From the NCBI GenBank assembly GCA_964035575.1, contig OZ037914.1, positions 1,210,250-1,274,249 of the forward strand: 64,000 nucleotides of DNA. The letters run 5' to 3'. Position 1 is the first letter of the stretch. Each line of letters starts with the position of its first letter. The notes under the pieces were generated by a model that did no database searches, was not told the DNA's origin, and was given only the letters and a program-made list of their open reading frames with translations. Source of the stretch: Rhynchopus sp. YZ270_cl-10 (lineage: Eukaryota > Euglenozoa > Diplonemea > Diplonemida > Diplonemidae). The position numbers and the translations under genes were made by a program. Positions 42,641-54,629 of this stretch are shown piece after piece.

Positions 42641-45469
42641 ATGAGGGGGTTGAAGCGTCGTGGGTTTGTGACGCCCTTTGCGAACAAGAAGGTAGCTGTG
42701 GAAGGGGCGGACGGGAATGCGGTGCCAGCACAGGCAGCTGCTTCACGTCCCCCCACAAGCACGGAGGCACCTGATGACGGCCTCTTTAGCGGCATCGACC
42801 TTGATGATGACACAGAACCAGCAACAGCACCATCAGCAAGCACGGCACCCACTGCACCCGCACGGCGCAACTTCTTACGTGGTCGTGCACGCGGCATCGC
42901 AGTGAAGCCGTCCGAAGAAGCGAGCAAGGAGACGAAGGACACTTCTGCTGTGTCTGCACCTGACAGTGATGTGCATGTGTACGAAGTGTTCTACGCAGCA
43001 AACAGCAGCCGGAAGCATAAACAGTGGGTGTCCGGGGAGCTGCACTGCGCGCCAGGCCGTCTGCAGCTGATGGATGAGGATGGGAAGCAGGTCGGCACTG
43101 CGTTCAAGGTGCGCACCGAGCATGAAGTCGGGGACATGCTGGACACTGCGGGTCACAACATCGAGGTGCTGAAGCGGAAACAGTGCAGTGCCGCACCACC
43201 ACCGCCACCGCCAGCACGCCGCCCCAAGAGCATTGCGAAGCCAGCACCTCAGCCAGAGAAGAAGAGCGCTGTTCCGCCACCAGCGCCTCCGTCAGATGCC
43301 TCCGTCCGCTACACAGTGAACTATGCTGTGAACTCCTCAAAAAAGCATAAGTCGTGGCAGCCCGGCGAGGTGCTGTGCCTGGCAAGCGTGCTGCAGCTGT
43401 TCAACGAGGACGGCAAGCGGATTGCACAGACACACAAGCTGCTGCGTGCGTGGGAGCCTGACGAGGAGTACGACATGGGGGGTTTTATTGTGTGTTTTGA
43501 GGCAGTTGTGCCCGAGGGTGGTGCTCCTGTTGTGGAGGTGGTGCGCGAGCCTGTCGCTAAGGTTTCTTCCCTCAGCACACGAGGAAAGTTCCGTGGGAAT
43601 GGTGCACGTGGCTACCTCCGCCTGGACGGCTTCTGCGAGGAGTGTGTCCCCCTCGCACGCAACGCAGACAACAAGGTGGTCGCCTACCTGGACAAGCCCC
43701 TCTCACGCAAGCTGCGTGCCCACCAGAAGGAAGGTGTGCAGTTCCTCTACGACATCACCAGCCGTCCGGACGGGAACTACCGCGGTGTTGTGCTCGCAGA
43801 CGAGATGGGCCTCGGGAAGACACTGCAGTGCATTGCCCTCGTGGAGGCGCACCTCAAGAACCGCCTGACGCAGGTCCGCAAGGTTGTCATCGTGGCGCCC
43901 AGCAGCCTCGTGGCGAACTGGGCCCGCGAGTTCAAGAAGTGGCTTCCCAATGCGAGCTACCGCATGCAGCCGACGGTACTATCGCCAGCGGAGAAGAAGA
44001 CGTACACTGTGTCGAAGCTGCGCAGCTTCACCACATCCGATATGTGTCCAGTTCTGCTGCTCTCCTACGAAATGATGCGCAGCTACGCGGACACCCTGAA
44101 GGGAATGGGCTGCGACCTGCTCATCTGTGACGAGGGCCACCGCCTGAAGGGCTTTGACACACAGATTGCTGCGGCACTGCAGGATTTGAAGGCACGACGT
44201 AAGGTGCTCATTACGGGCACACCTGTGCAGAACAACTTGGTGGAGTACTATGCGCTGTTCGACTTTGTCAACCCTGGGCTGCTAGGAGACAGGTCGAGCT
44301 TCCGCAAGAAGTTTGTGAATGCAAAGCCCGCCACATCCACATCCACGTCCTCCTCCTCCTCCTCCGACAGCACCGAAGAGGAGCTGAAGCGCCTCACGTC
44401 GCCGTACATCCTACGCCGCACGCAGGCCTCCATCAGTTCGTCTCTTCCGCCCAAGACAGAGCTGCTCCTCTTCCTGGCACCCTCACCACTGCAGGGACAC
44501 CTCTGCAGGGAGGTTCTAAACGCCTTAGGACCTGCCCTCGACGCTCTGCAAGCGATCCACGTGTTGAAGAAGTGTCTGATCCACCCGCAGCTGGCAGAGG
44601 CAGACCTGAAGGGTATTGTCGACATGAAGAAGGCACGCGCTGCGCATTCAGGCGCAGGCGGGAAGCTGCAGATGGTGACCACGTTGTTGAAGCAGTTCCG
44701 CGAGCAGAAGGTCAAAACTGTGGTTGTCTCGTCAAGTGTTCAGGTTCTTAATGTGATTGCCGCTGAGATGGGGGCGTCAGGGTTGGGGCCGGCAGCACGC
44801 TTGGATGGGTCGATTCCGACAGCGAAGCGCATGCCTATTGTGGACACCTTCAACAGACATGGAAGTGGCAGCGATGTGCTGCTGCTCAGCTGCAAGGCAG
44901 GTGGGGTTGGGCTGAACCTTATTGGCGCCTGCCGACTTATTCTGGTTGACATGGATTGGAACCCTGCAAACGATTTGCAGGCAGTGGCGCGGATCTGGCG
45001 TGAGGGGCAGGAGAGGGAGTGCAGGATCTACAGGCTTGTGGTGAGGGGGACGTTGGAGGAGCGCATCCTGCAGCGGCAGCTGGTGAAGCTGCATCTGTCG
45101 AAGCGCATGGTTGCGGAGGATGCGGGCACGAAGCGCTCGCAGTGGAGCCTTGCAGAGGCACGTCGCATCTTCGAGTACGACGCGTCCGTCCCATGCACAA
45201 CCTTCTGCGCACCAGGCACCACCACAGACGTCGCCGCGCAGGTCCTCCGACACTGCAGCACACACGACCCTGCAGTCACCCCAGCCCTCGTGACCTACGT
45301 CACCTCACTCAACACTGACGATGTTACCACACCATGTGAAAACACAACAGAAAACGACGGACAAAGCAGTGATTGTGATGAAGACGTGCTCTCCACACCT
45401 GACGAAGGAGAGGACGAGGAGGACGAAGAGGGCCTGGTCTTAGAGTCCTCAGATGGGGAGGAGTTGTGA
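42641..45469 (+). CDS. RAD54B: RAD54B-like Snf2 family DNA translocase
   Basis: Single exon, 942 residues from ATG 42641. The N-terminal tail is followed by two similar roughly 65-residue domains (YEVFYAANSSRKHKQWVSGE and YTVNYAVNSSKKHKSWQPGE), the ZGRF1/DUF2439-type fold also seen near the N-terminus of RAD54B. The Snf2 motor follows: motif I DEMGLGKT with Lys393, motif II DEGH at 497-500, motif III TGTPVQNN, then the second lobe with CKAGGVGLNLIGA and ARIWREGQERECRIYRL. The C-terminus is acidic. It remodels Rad51 filaments and drives strand exchange in homologous recombination in the nucleus. The doubled N-terminal domain is unusual in my experience. Confidence 0.92.
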   Translation: MRGLKRRGFVTPFANKKVAVEGADGNAVPAQAAASRPPTSTEAPDDGLFSGIDLDDDTEPATAPSASTAPTAPARRNFLRGRARGIAVKPSEEASKETKDTSAVSAPDSDVHVYEVFYAANSSRKHKQWVSGELHCAPGRLQLMDEDGKQVGTAFKVRTEHEVGDMLDTAGHNIEVLKRKQCSAAPPPPPPARRPKSIAKPAPQPEKKSAVPPPAPPSDASVRYTVNYAVNSSKKHKSWQPGEVLCLASVLQLFNEDGKRIAQTHKLLRAWEPDEEYDMGGFIVCFEAVVPEGGAPVVEVVREPVAKVSSLSTRGKFRGNGARGYLRLDGFCEECVPLARNADNKVVAYLDKPLSRKLRAHQKEGVQFLYDITSRPDGNYRGVVLADEMGLGKTLQCIALVEAHLKNRLTQVRKVVIVAPSSLVANWAREFKKWLPNASYRMQPTVLSPAEKKTYTVSKLRSFTTSDMCPVLLLSYEMMRSYADTLKGMGCDLLICDEGHRLKGFDTQIAAALQDLKARRKVLITGTPVQNNLVEYYALFDFVNPGLLGDRSSFRKKFVNAKPATSTSTSSSSSSDSTEEELKRLTSPYILRRTQASISSSLPPKTELLLFLAPSPLQGHLCREVLNALGPALDALQAIHVLKKCLIHPQLAEADLKGIVDMKKARAAHSGAGGKLQMVTTLLKQFREQKVKTVVVSSSVQVLNVIAAEMGASGLGPAARLDGSIPTAKRMPIVDTFNRHGSGSDVLLLSCKAGGVGLNLIGACRLILVDMDWNPANDLQAVARIWREGQERECRIYRLVVRGTLEERILQRQLVKLHLSKRMVAEDAGTKRSQWSLAEARRIFEYDASVPCTTFCAPGTTTDVAAQVLRHCSTHDPAVTPALVTYVTSLNTDDVTTPCENTTENDGQSSDCDEDVLSTPDEGEDEEDEEGLVLESSDGEEL

Positions 45470-46258
45470 GGTTGTGCGGGTGGCAAGAGAAGACGTCTTT
45501 TCCCCTTCGGGGGGTGGCGATCACCTTCCGCCGTGACTGCAGCAGCGACGCTACACACTAGGAGAGAGTGTAGGTGGGGGGAAACGTCTCATTGTTTTGT
45601 GGGTATTTTTATTCTATTTTTACAGTACTCCAAATATGTTTGTTTGGAGTACATGAGAAATGACGGCGTGTCCTTTCGAAACGTTGTTCTCTCACCAAAG
45701 AATTCTCCTTGATTTCTCAAGTGTTTATCGTCTTGTTGCGTGTTACCGGTCTATGTGTCATACTCTGAGACGTGCAATGGCATGTGGCTACTGGTAGGAT
45801 GCCTTGCATCAAACAGGCTTGTGTGTGTGTGGTGAAGTACCTATGTCCATCGAGACGTATTGTACTGCATGGTTTTAAGATAGCTTTTGTTTTCCCATTC
45901 GGCTGATTAAAGATGCGCGTGTGTTGCGAGGGGTTTCCGTCACAGTTAATCCGAAATTTTGCAGGGAAAAAAAAAACCGTCCAAGCAAAAACTCAGCCCT
46001 GAAGAAATCCGCAAAAATAACCCCCTAACCTTCTCGGGGTGTGACACATCTCGATTTTTTTTTTTTTTTGGCCTTTTTTCTCAAAATCATATGAAGAAAT
46101 GCACAAAAGAAACTATTACCACACCCCTCCCCCCAAAACTTTAGAACACAAAAAAAAGACAGCCTTTTTTTCTTCAACTCTTTCCTCCTCCTCTGATTCT
46201 TCCCCCCCTCTCCCCACACCTCTGTAGCATATCTATACACAAGAAAAAAAAAAGCAAA
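45470..46258. other. Intergenic region
   Basis: 789 bp without a gene. A perfect 10-bp hairpin (GTACTCCAAA at 45625-45634, complement at 45643-45652) lies about 155 bp past the RAD54B stop. T- and A-runs fill the rest. Confidence 0.4.
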
Positions 46259-46900
46259 ATGATGCAGGAGAACCAGTTCACGAAGGCTGTGCGTGAATGG
46301 CTTGCAGAGCTGGACGACATGCCGACCTTCCGTACCGGAACCTGCCGGTACGGGTCGAAGCAGAACAAGACAATGAGCGAAGGTGTTGTCAACGGGCTTG
46401 TCCGTGACATCGTGCGCAATGGTCTGCGCTTTTTCTACGACGTCAGCGAAGGGTGCCGGACATATGGCGAGCTGCAGCGCAAGCTGAGCAGGGAATGGCT
46501 TGCGAACGAAGCGGGGAAGACACGGAAAAGCGCACAGCGGGCACGTGTCTGCGACGCGAATGCACGTCTTGTTGAGTGGGGCACCCCTAAATCCTCTTTT
46601 GCGTCGTCCACAGACGCATCGAGCATCTCGCTTGACGACTGCGGGTCACCAGTCTCCGAAGGCGGGAGCACAGAGTACTCAAGCGCAAGCACGGCTGCCA
46701 GCTCGCAGCAGCAGCAGCGCCGTGTAAAGGTGGTCACCCCAGGTGCCAAGGTCACTGCTCACAACGTCCGCCTCGCACCAGCCCTCAACAACGTCACCGG
46801 AAAGCTCATTGAAGCCACAAAAGACAACCGTTTTCTCATCCAATTCCCTGCGCCTTACAACCGCATGTCCCTCAAGCCCTGCAACGTTCTGTGTGAATAA
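46259..46900 (+). CDS. Small protein of unknown function
   Basis: Single exon, 213 residues, starting MMQENQFTKAVREWLAELDD. The first 100 residues look helical and basic (GLVRDIVRNGLRFFYDVSEG), followed by a Ser-rich linker with QQQQ and a C-terminal beta-like part (VVTPGAKVTAHNVRLAPALN) that could be a small SH3/KOW-like or DNA-binding fold; that is a guess. GC3 bias and the sharp composition change at both ends support a real gene. No signal peptide or membrane helix is seen. Confidence 0.75.
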   Translation: MMQENQFTKAVREWLAELDDMPTFRTGTCRYGSKQNKTMSEGVVNGLVRDIVRNGLRFFYDVSEGCRTYGELQRKLSREWLANEAGKTRKSAQRARVCDANARLVEWGTPKSSFASSTDASSISLDDCGSPVSEGGSTEYSSASTAASSQQQQRRVKVVTPGAKVTAHNVRLAPALNNVTGKLIEATKDNRFLIQFPAPYNRMSLKPCNVLCE

Positions 46901-49900
46901 AAAAAACAACAAACAAAAAAAACATGAGAAAAAAAAAAGTGTGTGTTTTCTTGCTCTGTGCTGACCCCCCCGCTTCTAGCTGGTGGGGGGGGGGAGCAAA
47001 GGAGAGGGTGGGGAGTAGGGAGGGGGGGTGGGTTTTGTATTATTTTCTTCGTGTTAGAGAATAGCGGCTGTGGCAGTGTGTTGTGGGGAGGGTGTATTTT
47101 TTTTTTTTTGTTGTGGCTTGACACAACAGAAGCGTTTTCCGCGCCTAAATGAGCTTTCCAATTAAGAAAAAAAGGGCTGCCTTAAGAGAAGATGTGTGCA
47201 TGTGTTTGAAATCAATTTGTGGGTTAAAATTTCTGGAATTTTCCCTGGAGTGTTTCCCATTTTTTTGTGCGTGTGTGTTCTGTTGTGCATAGTTACGCCA
47301 TTTCATTCATTTCGTTCACGTTCCTTCATTTTGTTGGTACACTTCCCCCCCAAGCGGATTTCCATTGTTTATCGAGATCTGCATTTTTCTTTCGCACCGT
47401 CCCCTTTACTTTCCATGAGCGCTCTCGCCATCCCAAAAGGTTTTGCACTTTCCAACCTCAAATTATTTGAAAAAAAAAGTGACTAAGCAACCGAGAGGCT
47501 TGATTCATTTTCTTTTTTACGAAATTTTTTTCGCACATTATCCCAAAAGGGTGATTCTTTTGCACGACACTCCAAAAAAAAAAAAAAACTAAAGGAGGTT
47601 TGCAGCTTGTCTATCCACTTTCCCTCTTCCCTTTTTTTTTGCTTTTTTAAACCAGAAAAATACATTCACTTTCCTTTGTTTCAGATCTATTTTCCTCCTA
47701 CCCCCTAGGTGTTCTTTTTAGCCTTGGGATTAGTGGGGTGCTCTATGCTATTTCATTTGTACCCTGCCCCCTGTCTTTGTGTTCGCATACGCAATACGTG
47801 TGTGATGCAGGAGGATTATTGGGTACAAGTCGTGTGGTTTGTGTTTTTGTGTGTTTTTGTGTCTCTCGGGTGGAATGTCACCGATCATTTCTCTTTTCAG
47901 TGGCCCCACCAGAATGTGTCATTTCAGTGAAAAGAATTTGGTGTTAATTTTTGTGAGAGGCACACTTTTTTTTTCTCTCAATTTTGCCGAAAACAAATAC
48001 AAACTACAAAAAAAAAAGCAAAGCGACAACACAGCATCTATGGTACGCCATTTGCGTCCGTGGACGACTTTTCAACATTTTTTTTTTTTTTTGGTCAGTG
48101 TCTGGCACTAAGATAATAATAACGTAACGTAACGATGTTTGGTTTTGGTTGTGTGCAGATGCGTGTGTACGCGCATTTTTATCATCTTAAGTTTCCTTTG
48201 TTCTTTTTTTTTCTTTTTCGTTTTTTTGTTTTTTGTTCGTGTGTCCCACCCCCCAGCGCAGAGTAGTTGTGGCATGTTCCTTTGGTTGGCATCTTTTGGT
48301 AAATATTTTTTCCAAAAGATCCTTTAGTCCCACCTTCGCTCTCCCCCCGATTTCCCCCCCCATTTTCCTTGATTCACAAAAAAAGCAATCTGTAGTGACA
48401 AAGATGTGTGTGCACGATGCATTCAATCTTTTTTCAAAATATTTTATTTTTGTTGTGTTGCAGGCGCTCTATCCTCGTTCCTTTCTTCTACCTCTCTCCC
48501 TCTCTCTCCCTCACCCACCCCCCCCCCCCCCCCCCCATCCCCCACCCCAAAGGTTTTCTCGAAAAAGTGAGAGTTTTGCACAGGGTAGCAAACTACACTT
48601 TTGTTCAGCAATGTGATCAATGTCTTCAAAAGAAAGAAACCAACAATTTGCATCTTTCTCCGTTCTTTTAGGTGCACTGTCACGAGAGGGCTTTGTATTT
48701 CAAGTCAACCTTTTTTTTCTCTTTTTTTGATAGCACCAACCCCCCTCTCTTGTTTCTTCGTCAATGGTTTTGTGTGCTCTTTTGCTTTGAGTTGAGGGGG
48801 AGGTTGGAAGAGGATGCCCTGATCTGGGTCCTCCTTAAGGATGGATGTGTGCCGCGCGGGATGAACCGAGAGCTGACTTAAGGTGCCCGAGTGGTCGCTC
48901 ATCAGATCCCACAAAGGGTGTAGGTTTATCTAGACAGCAGGACGGAGAGGCACATTCATCGTACAAGCTCTATTTTTTTTTTCCCCCTCACTCAAAACTT
49001 CCAGCAGTGATTATATTTGGGGCCTGACAAAAATAGTATTTTGTCTTCTCAATGTCGTAAAAACTGTAAAAAAGGCAAGCGCAAAACCAAAAAAAAAATA
49101 TATATAGTGCAACGCCTGAAGAGAGTTTTTGGCTCTTTCTGTGTGTTTTGGCTAAAATATTCGCACGTTTTACGCACACTGTATGTCCTTTTTTTTTTTT
49201 CAACGGAAAAAAAACCCCCCCCCGAGTCGCTTACTTCACACAGGGAAGGTTTGCTGCCTTGTGTTCCAATTATCCCCGTTCGTTGACTGACGAGCAGTAG
49301 TAGCGGGAGTAGGACATATCAACATCGGCCACGAAAAAATTGGAAGTAAGCTGGTGGAGGGGTGTGGAGTGGATATATTCTGTTGCTACGTTTTTTCCCC
49401 CCCCCCAACTTTTCAAGTAATTGTCTTCCCCATTGCGTTAAAAAAAAATAGGTGTTATTTTTTTTTAGGAGTTTTCAAAAATTTTTTTTTGATCAAAAAA
49501 CACACCCTGTGTTCTTTGCAGGCGATTGTGTTCACAAGATACTTAGGTTCAACTACAATATTCAATACTTTCCTTTTCGTTCTTTTTTTGGGGGATTTTT
49601 GGGGGGTTTTTTTCCCCGCGCGTTTTTTTCATCTGCTCTGTCCGTTTTTTCCCCCCATTTTTTCTTTTCCTCTTCGTTTGCACTCTTTTTAAGCCTCTCG
49701 GTTTGTGCACACCAAAGCCCCTTCCCTCTTGATATGCATTGCGCACCCCCTCCCCTTTGTGGTTTTTTTCCCCCCCCCCACCAGCACGGTGTTTTGTTAA
49801 CGGGTTTACGATACCCCACCGCACCACCGTATATTTTGTTTCACACAACATCCACCTCTTTTTTTTTTTGCCAGATCTGTACACACAGTGGGGATACGGC

Positions 49901-52900
49901 ATCTGAAAAGGGGGCTATTTTTCTAGGTGACTGAACATCGGTTTAGCCTCATCTTTCCAACCTTTTTTTTATTTTTTTTTACCAGTGTCTTTATACTTTC
50001 ATCCGGATGGCTGACATTGTGGGTCAGTCGGAGGTGCCATCAATAACACCTTTTTTTTTTCCAAAGGTACGGGTCAGTAAATCCGTTCATTTTGGGGGGG
50101 TTCGATAACCCTCGAGGGAAACTGTGCCTACGTTCCACCGATGAAGTGAGGTTCCCTACGTTTGCACTTTCAACTTCTCTCTCTTTTTTTTTGGTCATAC
50201 CAAGGTACACTGCCAAGGGCTTTGTATTTCAACTCTACTTTTTTTTTGGACAACTATGTGCTGTGGTTCATCTTAACAAAGGTGGGCAGCAGCGAGAAGA
50301 TCCCTGACAAAATGGGTTTGTCCCAGCCTGGAGTCATCACGCTTGCGTGAGTTCCTTAAAAGGCAAAACAGTCGGGAAGACACAGCAGGCGTAGCTTCGT
50401 CTAAATATTTTTTTTTGATTCATGTGTCTGTGATGTGGGTTTCCCGGTCGTATAGAGGGGGAACAAAATTACTCTAGCCTTTTTCGGGTGACATTGAGTA
50501 CAGAAAAAAAAAAATCCATCTGTTGTGGATTGTGTTTTTTTTTTCTTTTTGTTATCGATACCAAAGGGCCATTTTCCCCACAATACCACTCTGCTTTTCT
50601 TACATTATTTTGTTATTTTTGTATTTTGTCAAAAAAAGGTGCGCAACGAGGTTTAGGTTTGTCTCAATAGTTTTCTTCAAAAGTGTTTTCTTTTTTTTGT
50701 GTGTGTTTTATGTTGTCTTCCATCTCTCTCAAATCCCTTTCAATCTACGGCATTTTTTTTTGTTAAAAGGTGAATAATCACAGAGAGGCTTTCATGTTTA
50801 TTTTCTCTCTCCGCTGCAATTAAAATACAGAAAACTGGTAGAGGGGAGAGAAAAGAAAAATAAAGCTTTTCTCATTAGATGTTCAGGAACATTCATTATG
50901 CATTTTGTGTTGTAGTGCCTGCGTACTGTGAACGGTGAGGCGTTTTGCACTTCCTCTTTTTATTTTGTTTTTCAGCGTTTCGTCAGGGTTTTATCTCAGT
51001 TTTTTTCCCCCTCTCCCCCCGCTCATGAAACGTTCTGAAAACGAGAAAATAGTCAGACCAGAACTGTCGGGTTTCTTTACCGTCAAGCTTCTGCTAAAAA
51101 AAAAAATAAACCAAAACAAAAAGACAAGTGTTGCATTCACCCCGACCAATAAAATAGGTTTTGAAAAGAAAAAATAATTGAATGCAGTACTGTAATCGAA
51201 GCGAAAAAAAAAAAGTTTTGAACTAAATTGGTAATACTTTTTGTTGTGTTTTTTTTCTTCTTTTCTTTTTTTGTGCTAGACATGGTACCAAAAGCGTCAA
51301 TTCCTCATTTTTTATTATTATTATTATTGTTCTCCTCTCATTTTCCCCACAGGACTTATGTCCTGTGCCCCCCTCTACCTACTTCCCACCCATGTGTGCG
51401 GAACTGCCCAAAGTGAACTTAAGCATATCACTCAGCGCAGGAAAAGAAAGCAACAGCGATGCTCCTAGTAACGGCGAGTGAACAGGGCAGAGCCCAAGCC
51501 TGAACCGGCAATTTGTCGGCATGTGGTGCAAGCGTACGATGAGGGCCATACGTTGGAGGAGTAAGTCTTCTGGAATGAAGCGCCATAGAGGGTGAGAGTC
51601 CCGTCTGTTGTGTGTGTGCGGTTTTGTACCCAAGGAAAGGAAAAACAAAGAAGAAGAAGAAGAAGAAAGGACTGGAGAGATAACCCACTTTGGCGATTCC
51701 TCAAACCATATTATAGTGTGTTGTGTTTACCCGCGAAGGGCTTATCCTTGTTTTGTTTATGAATTATTTACTTGTTTACTTGAATTGTTATGTGTTTTGC
51801 TTTTTTTTTTTTTTGTGGATAAATTTCCTCTATGACTTTTAGTAAGACTTCCAGTATGTTTGTCAAGAACACAGTGAAACACGGCGTTATGTGTTTCTGT
51901 TTTTCTCTCATTTTGAGGGGAAAACGGGCCATTTTTCAGGGAAAACAACGCCTTCTGATTTGTATATTTTTTTTGTTTTTGTTTTGTTGAGAACTACATT
52001 TTTTTAAACAAAATCGTTCGAACTATTTTTAGCAACCTGAAGCATACTAGCCTATTCAGGAGGGATTGTTTGTTGCACAAAGAAGAAAAATAATTGGATT
52101 TGTAAAATCTCTCTTTTCCTTTTTTTGTCAAGATGCAGCAATCCGTCTCCGTTCTTTGCATGATTTTTTTTTTTGTTTTGTTTTGAAAATCCACTTTAGT
52201 TTTAAGAAAAGTCTGTCAACTGCCTTATGGTGGCCGCTAATCCAGAACACAGCCAAACCTTCGCAACGTAGTGGAGAATGTACTACACTACACGATAACC
52301 AACGACCCAAAGAACCCAACGAACTGCATAATCTGAACAATATGTTTCAGATTGGACCTGTTGGGGAAAGGGGGATATGGGGGGTTTTGTCCAGTTTTGG
52401 TGTGTGCCAAAAATATGTTGCACTTTCGAGCCGCTTTTTAATAAATTACCTCGAATTTCCCCCCAAAGTGCGTGCGCCCGCGAGGGGGTATGTTCAAAAA
52501 AAAGGGATATCTTACCAAACCCTTTTCTTGTTTTTCTGTTTTTCTGTATTTTTTATTCTTCTTGAGATTTTGCTGTTTTTTTGGGTAGCGCCTTTTGTAG
52601 CAGAGATGCGACAGTGTGAAACATGAAATCTTACCCTAACCAGTTTTCTGCGTCGCTGTGCAAAAATCGTTCTACCCGAAACTCCCTTTTTTCCCCGCGG
52701 AGTGCCAGGTGGTGCCTGCGTCCCCGAGGCGTTTGCACTATCAACTTCACATTTTTTTTCTTTAGAAAGCAAAAATACCCGTTTCGCCACAACACCGATC
52801 CCTTAGACAGGAGCTTCTTCCCAAAAGAGTCCTTTTCTGAAGTGATGGGGGGAAGTGCCGTGAGCGTTAGTCGAAAGAGGGGAAAAAAAAACCCTCTATT

Positions 52901-54629
52901 CAATTGAGATAGTGTTGTGCCCATATAACACTGAACAAAGTAAAGCTATAAAGCAAAAAAGCAAGGAGGGTGTGATACACAAAAGAGAGTTTGCGATCCT
53001 AACTTGGTTTCATTTGAAAACAAAACACACACACACCATCTGAGCTTATGGCCATGTGTCTCTCTCTTTCTCTCTCTTTCTCTCAAGATTCATCCATAGA
53101 ATAAATTACCTTGCCCATTTAATTTCCCCCAGAGGAACTACATATTGTGACGGGCGTGTGCAGTGAGGGGGTTTGAGAAAAATCGAACATTGTTCCTAAG
53201 GTTTTATTATCACTCTCTCTCTCTTTTGCACACCTCCCCCACCTCCCCCGCCATGAAGGGAGGGGGGGTTAACCCGCAACCTAACCAAACGTACCCGTTT
53301 TCCCCATCCCATTTCTCGTTGTCATAACTGTCGCGTGCGTTTTTTTTTGTGCACCAGCAGTATTTCTTTTGAAACTCCCTTTTCTTAGGTAGCCAAAGGT
53401 GACTAAAGCACACGCTTCGGTTCATCTTCCAACTTCCCCCCCCTTTCCCCTCCACCCCGTAAGCATCCTCCCAGCAGTTTGGTTGAGCATGGTGACCGGG
53501 GGAAGAACGAAAAAAAAGATGCAGAAAAAAAGAGTTTACGTCACAACCAGTTGCGGACCTCTGCACAAGACGAAACAGACGCACTCTTGTCAAATGAAGG
53601 TATTAGTGTGCTACTGTAGAACACCGCAATATAATGGTCGACTTTATACAATCAAGATATTTTGAAAAAAGGGGGGGAAAAAAACTCATACACACACGCC
53701 AGGCCCCACCCCAAAAGTTGGGGCAGTACTTTTCGTTTTTCGTAAAGCTGCCTTGATTTAACGTATCTTTCCTCATTGCGTCAAAAGGAGTCTTTTTTTA
53801 GTGTGCAAATATGTGTAACATACATTCCCCCCCTTTACAATGTCTTGGTTTTACTATCCTTTCAGGTCATTTGTGGCAGCACTTCTTTGATCTGTTTTAA
53901 GGAAAGAGTGTTTTTTGCCACATGGTCCATGTGCTCTTTCAAACCTCCCTCTCATGCTCTTTGGACATCCCTGTCAGATAACTCTGTTGAGAGATCTGCA
54001 CTTTTCCCTCTTTCGGTTTATTTTTTCGGATTTCATAAAAAAAGAAGGCAGTTTTGGCCCTTACCTTACCCCCCTTTTTTTTGTTTAGGGGAGCCGGCTG
54101 TATTTTTTAGGTGGCTTAAGGATGATCCTACCAACTCTTTTAGTTTGAGTTTTTCTTTTAGCACCGTTGCCTCACATTCTCACATATCCCCCCCTTTTTT
54201 TTAGTGTCTGTCTCCCTGAGGACTTTAGCACTACCAACAGTTGCTTTTTTTTTTTTGGGAACATGAGCTATTGTTGACCCATGTCTACGCGAGTAGCTGT
54301 GTGCATGGTCTTTTGCTCCCATCCTCTTTTGTTTGCAGCATTATTATTTTGCGAACAAATAAACAACATAAAAAATCGAAAAAAACAAAGACAGAGGCTG
54401 ATCTATGTCATCCCCCCCCTTCTTCGTGGCAGGGGGGCTTTTTTTTTTGTGTGTTTTTCCATTTTTTTCCCTTTTTGCGCATTTCTCTCTTTTATTTTTA
54501 TTTTTATTTGGAAGATTTCAAAGAAAAGAAAAGAAAATGGTGATTACTTTTCCTTCCCTTCCCTTCGGTCTCCCCCCTCCCCTCTTCCCTCACCCTTTTT
54601 ACAAGGATTGCCCCCCAATACACGATACG
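46901..54629. other. 7.7-kb T-rich gene-poor region
   Basis: No convincing protein gene: open frames here are short and rich in Phe, Ser and Leu because of T runs. The + strand carries nearly all long T tracts and several C or G runs (for example C18 near 48516). It holds the LSU rRNA piece (51.4 kb), at least six copies of the recurring T-tract motif, and an AT trinucleotide run near 51314. It could be an array of small non-coding RNA genes or relic sequence. Confidence 0.5.
51408..51607 (+). rRNA. 5' fragment of large-subunit (28S-type) rRNA
   Basis: The stretch beginning GTGAACTTAAGCATATCACT matches the universal start of cytoplasmic LSU rRNA after the 5.8S pairing segment. Further hallmarks follow in order: AGGAAAAGAAA, CTAGTAACGGCGAGTGAAC, and CATAGAGGGTGAGAGTCCCG. 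Similarity fades by about 51610, where the sequence turns into GAA repeats; no 5.8S, ITS2 or further LSU is recognisable nearby. One base in the near-universal GCGGAGGA block differs (GCGCAGGA). It is either a piece of a fragmented rRNA or, more likely, a truncated copy inserted here. Confidence 0.75.

Noticed and set aside
46259-46900. Assignment of the 213-residue protein to a named DNA-binding family
   Set aside because: The resemblance was impressionistic; no diagnostic motif could be pointed to.
46901-54629. tRNA, 5S, U-snRNA or signal-recognition RNA genes
   Set aside because: I looked for the conserved boxes (GGTTCGANTCC, U6 ACAGAGA context and others) and found no convincing set; only the LSU rRNA piece was supported.
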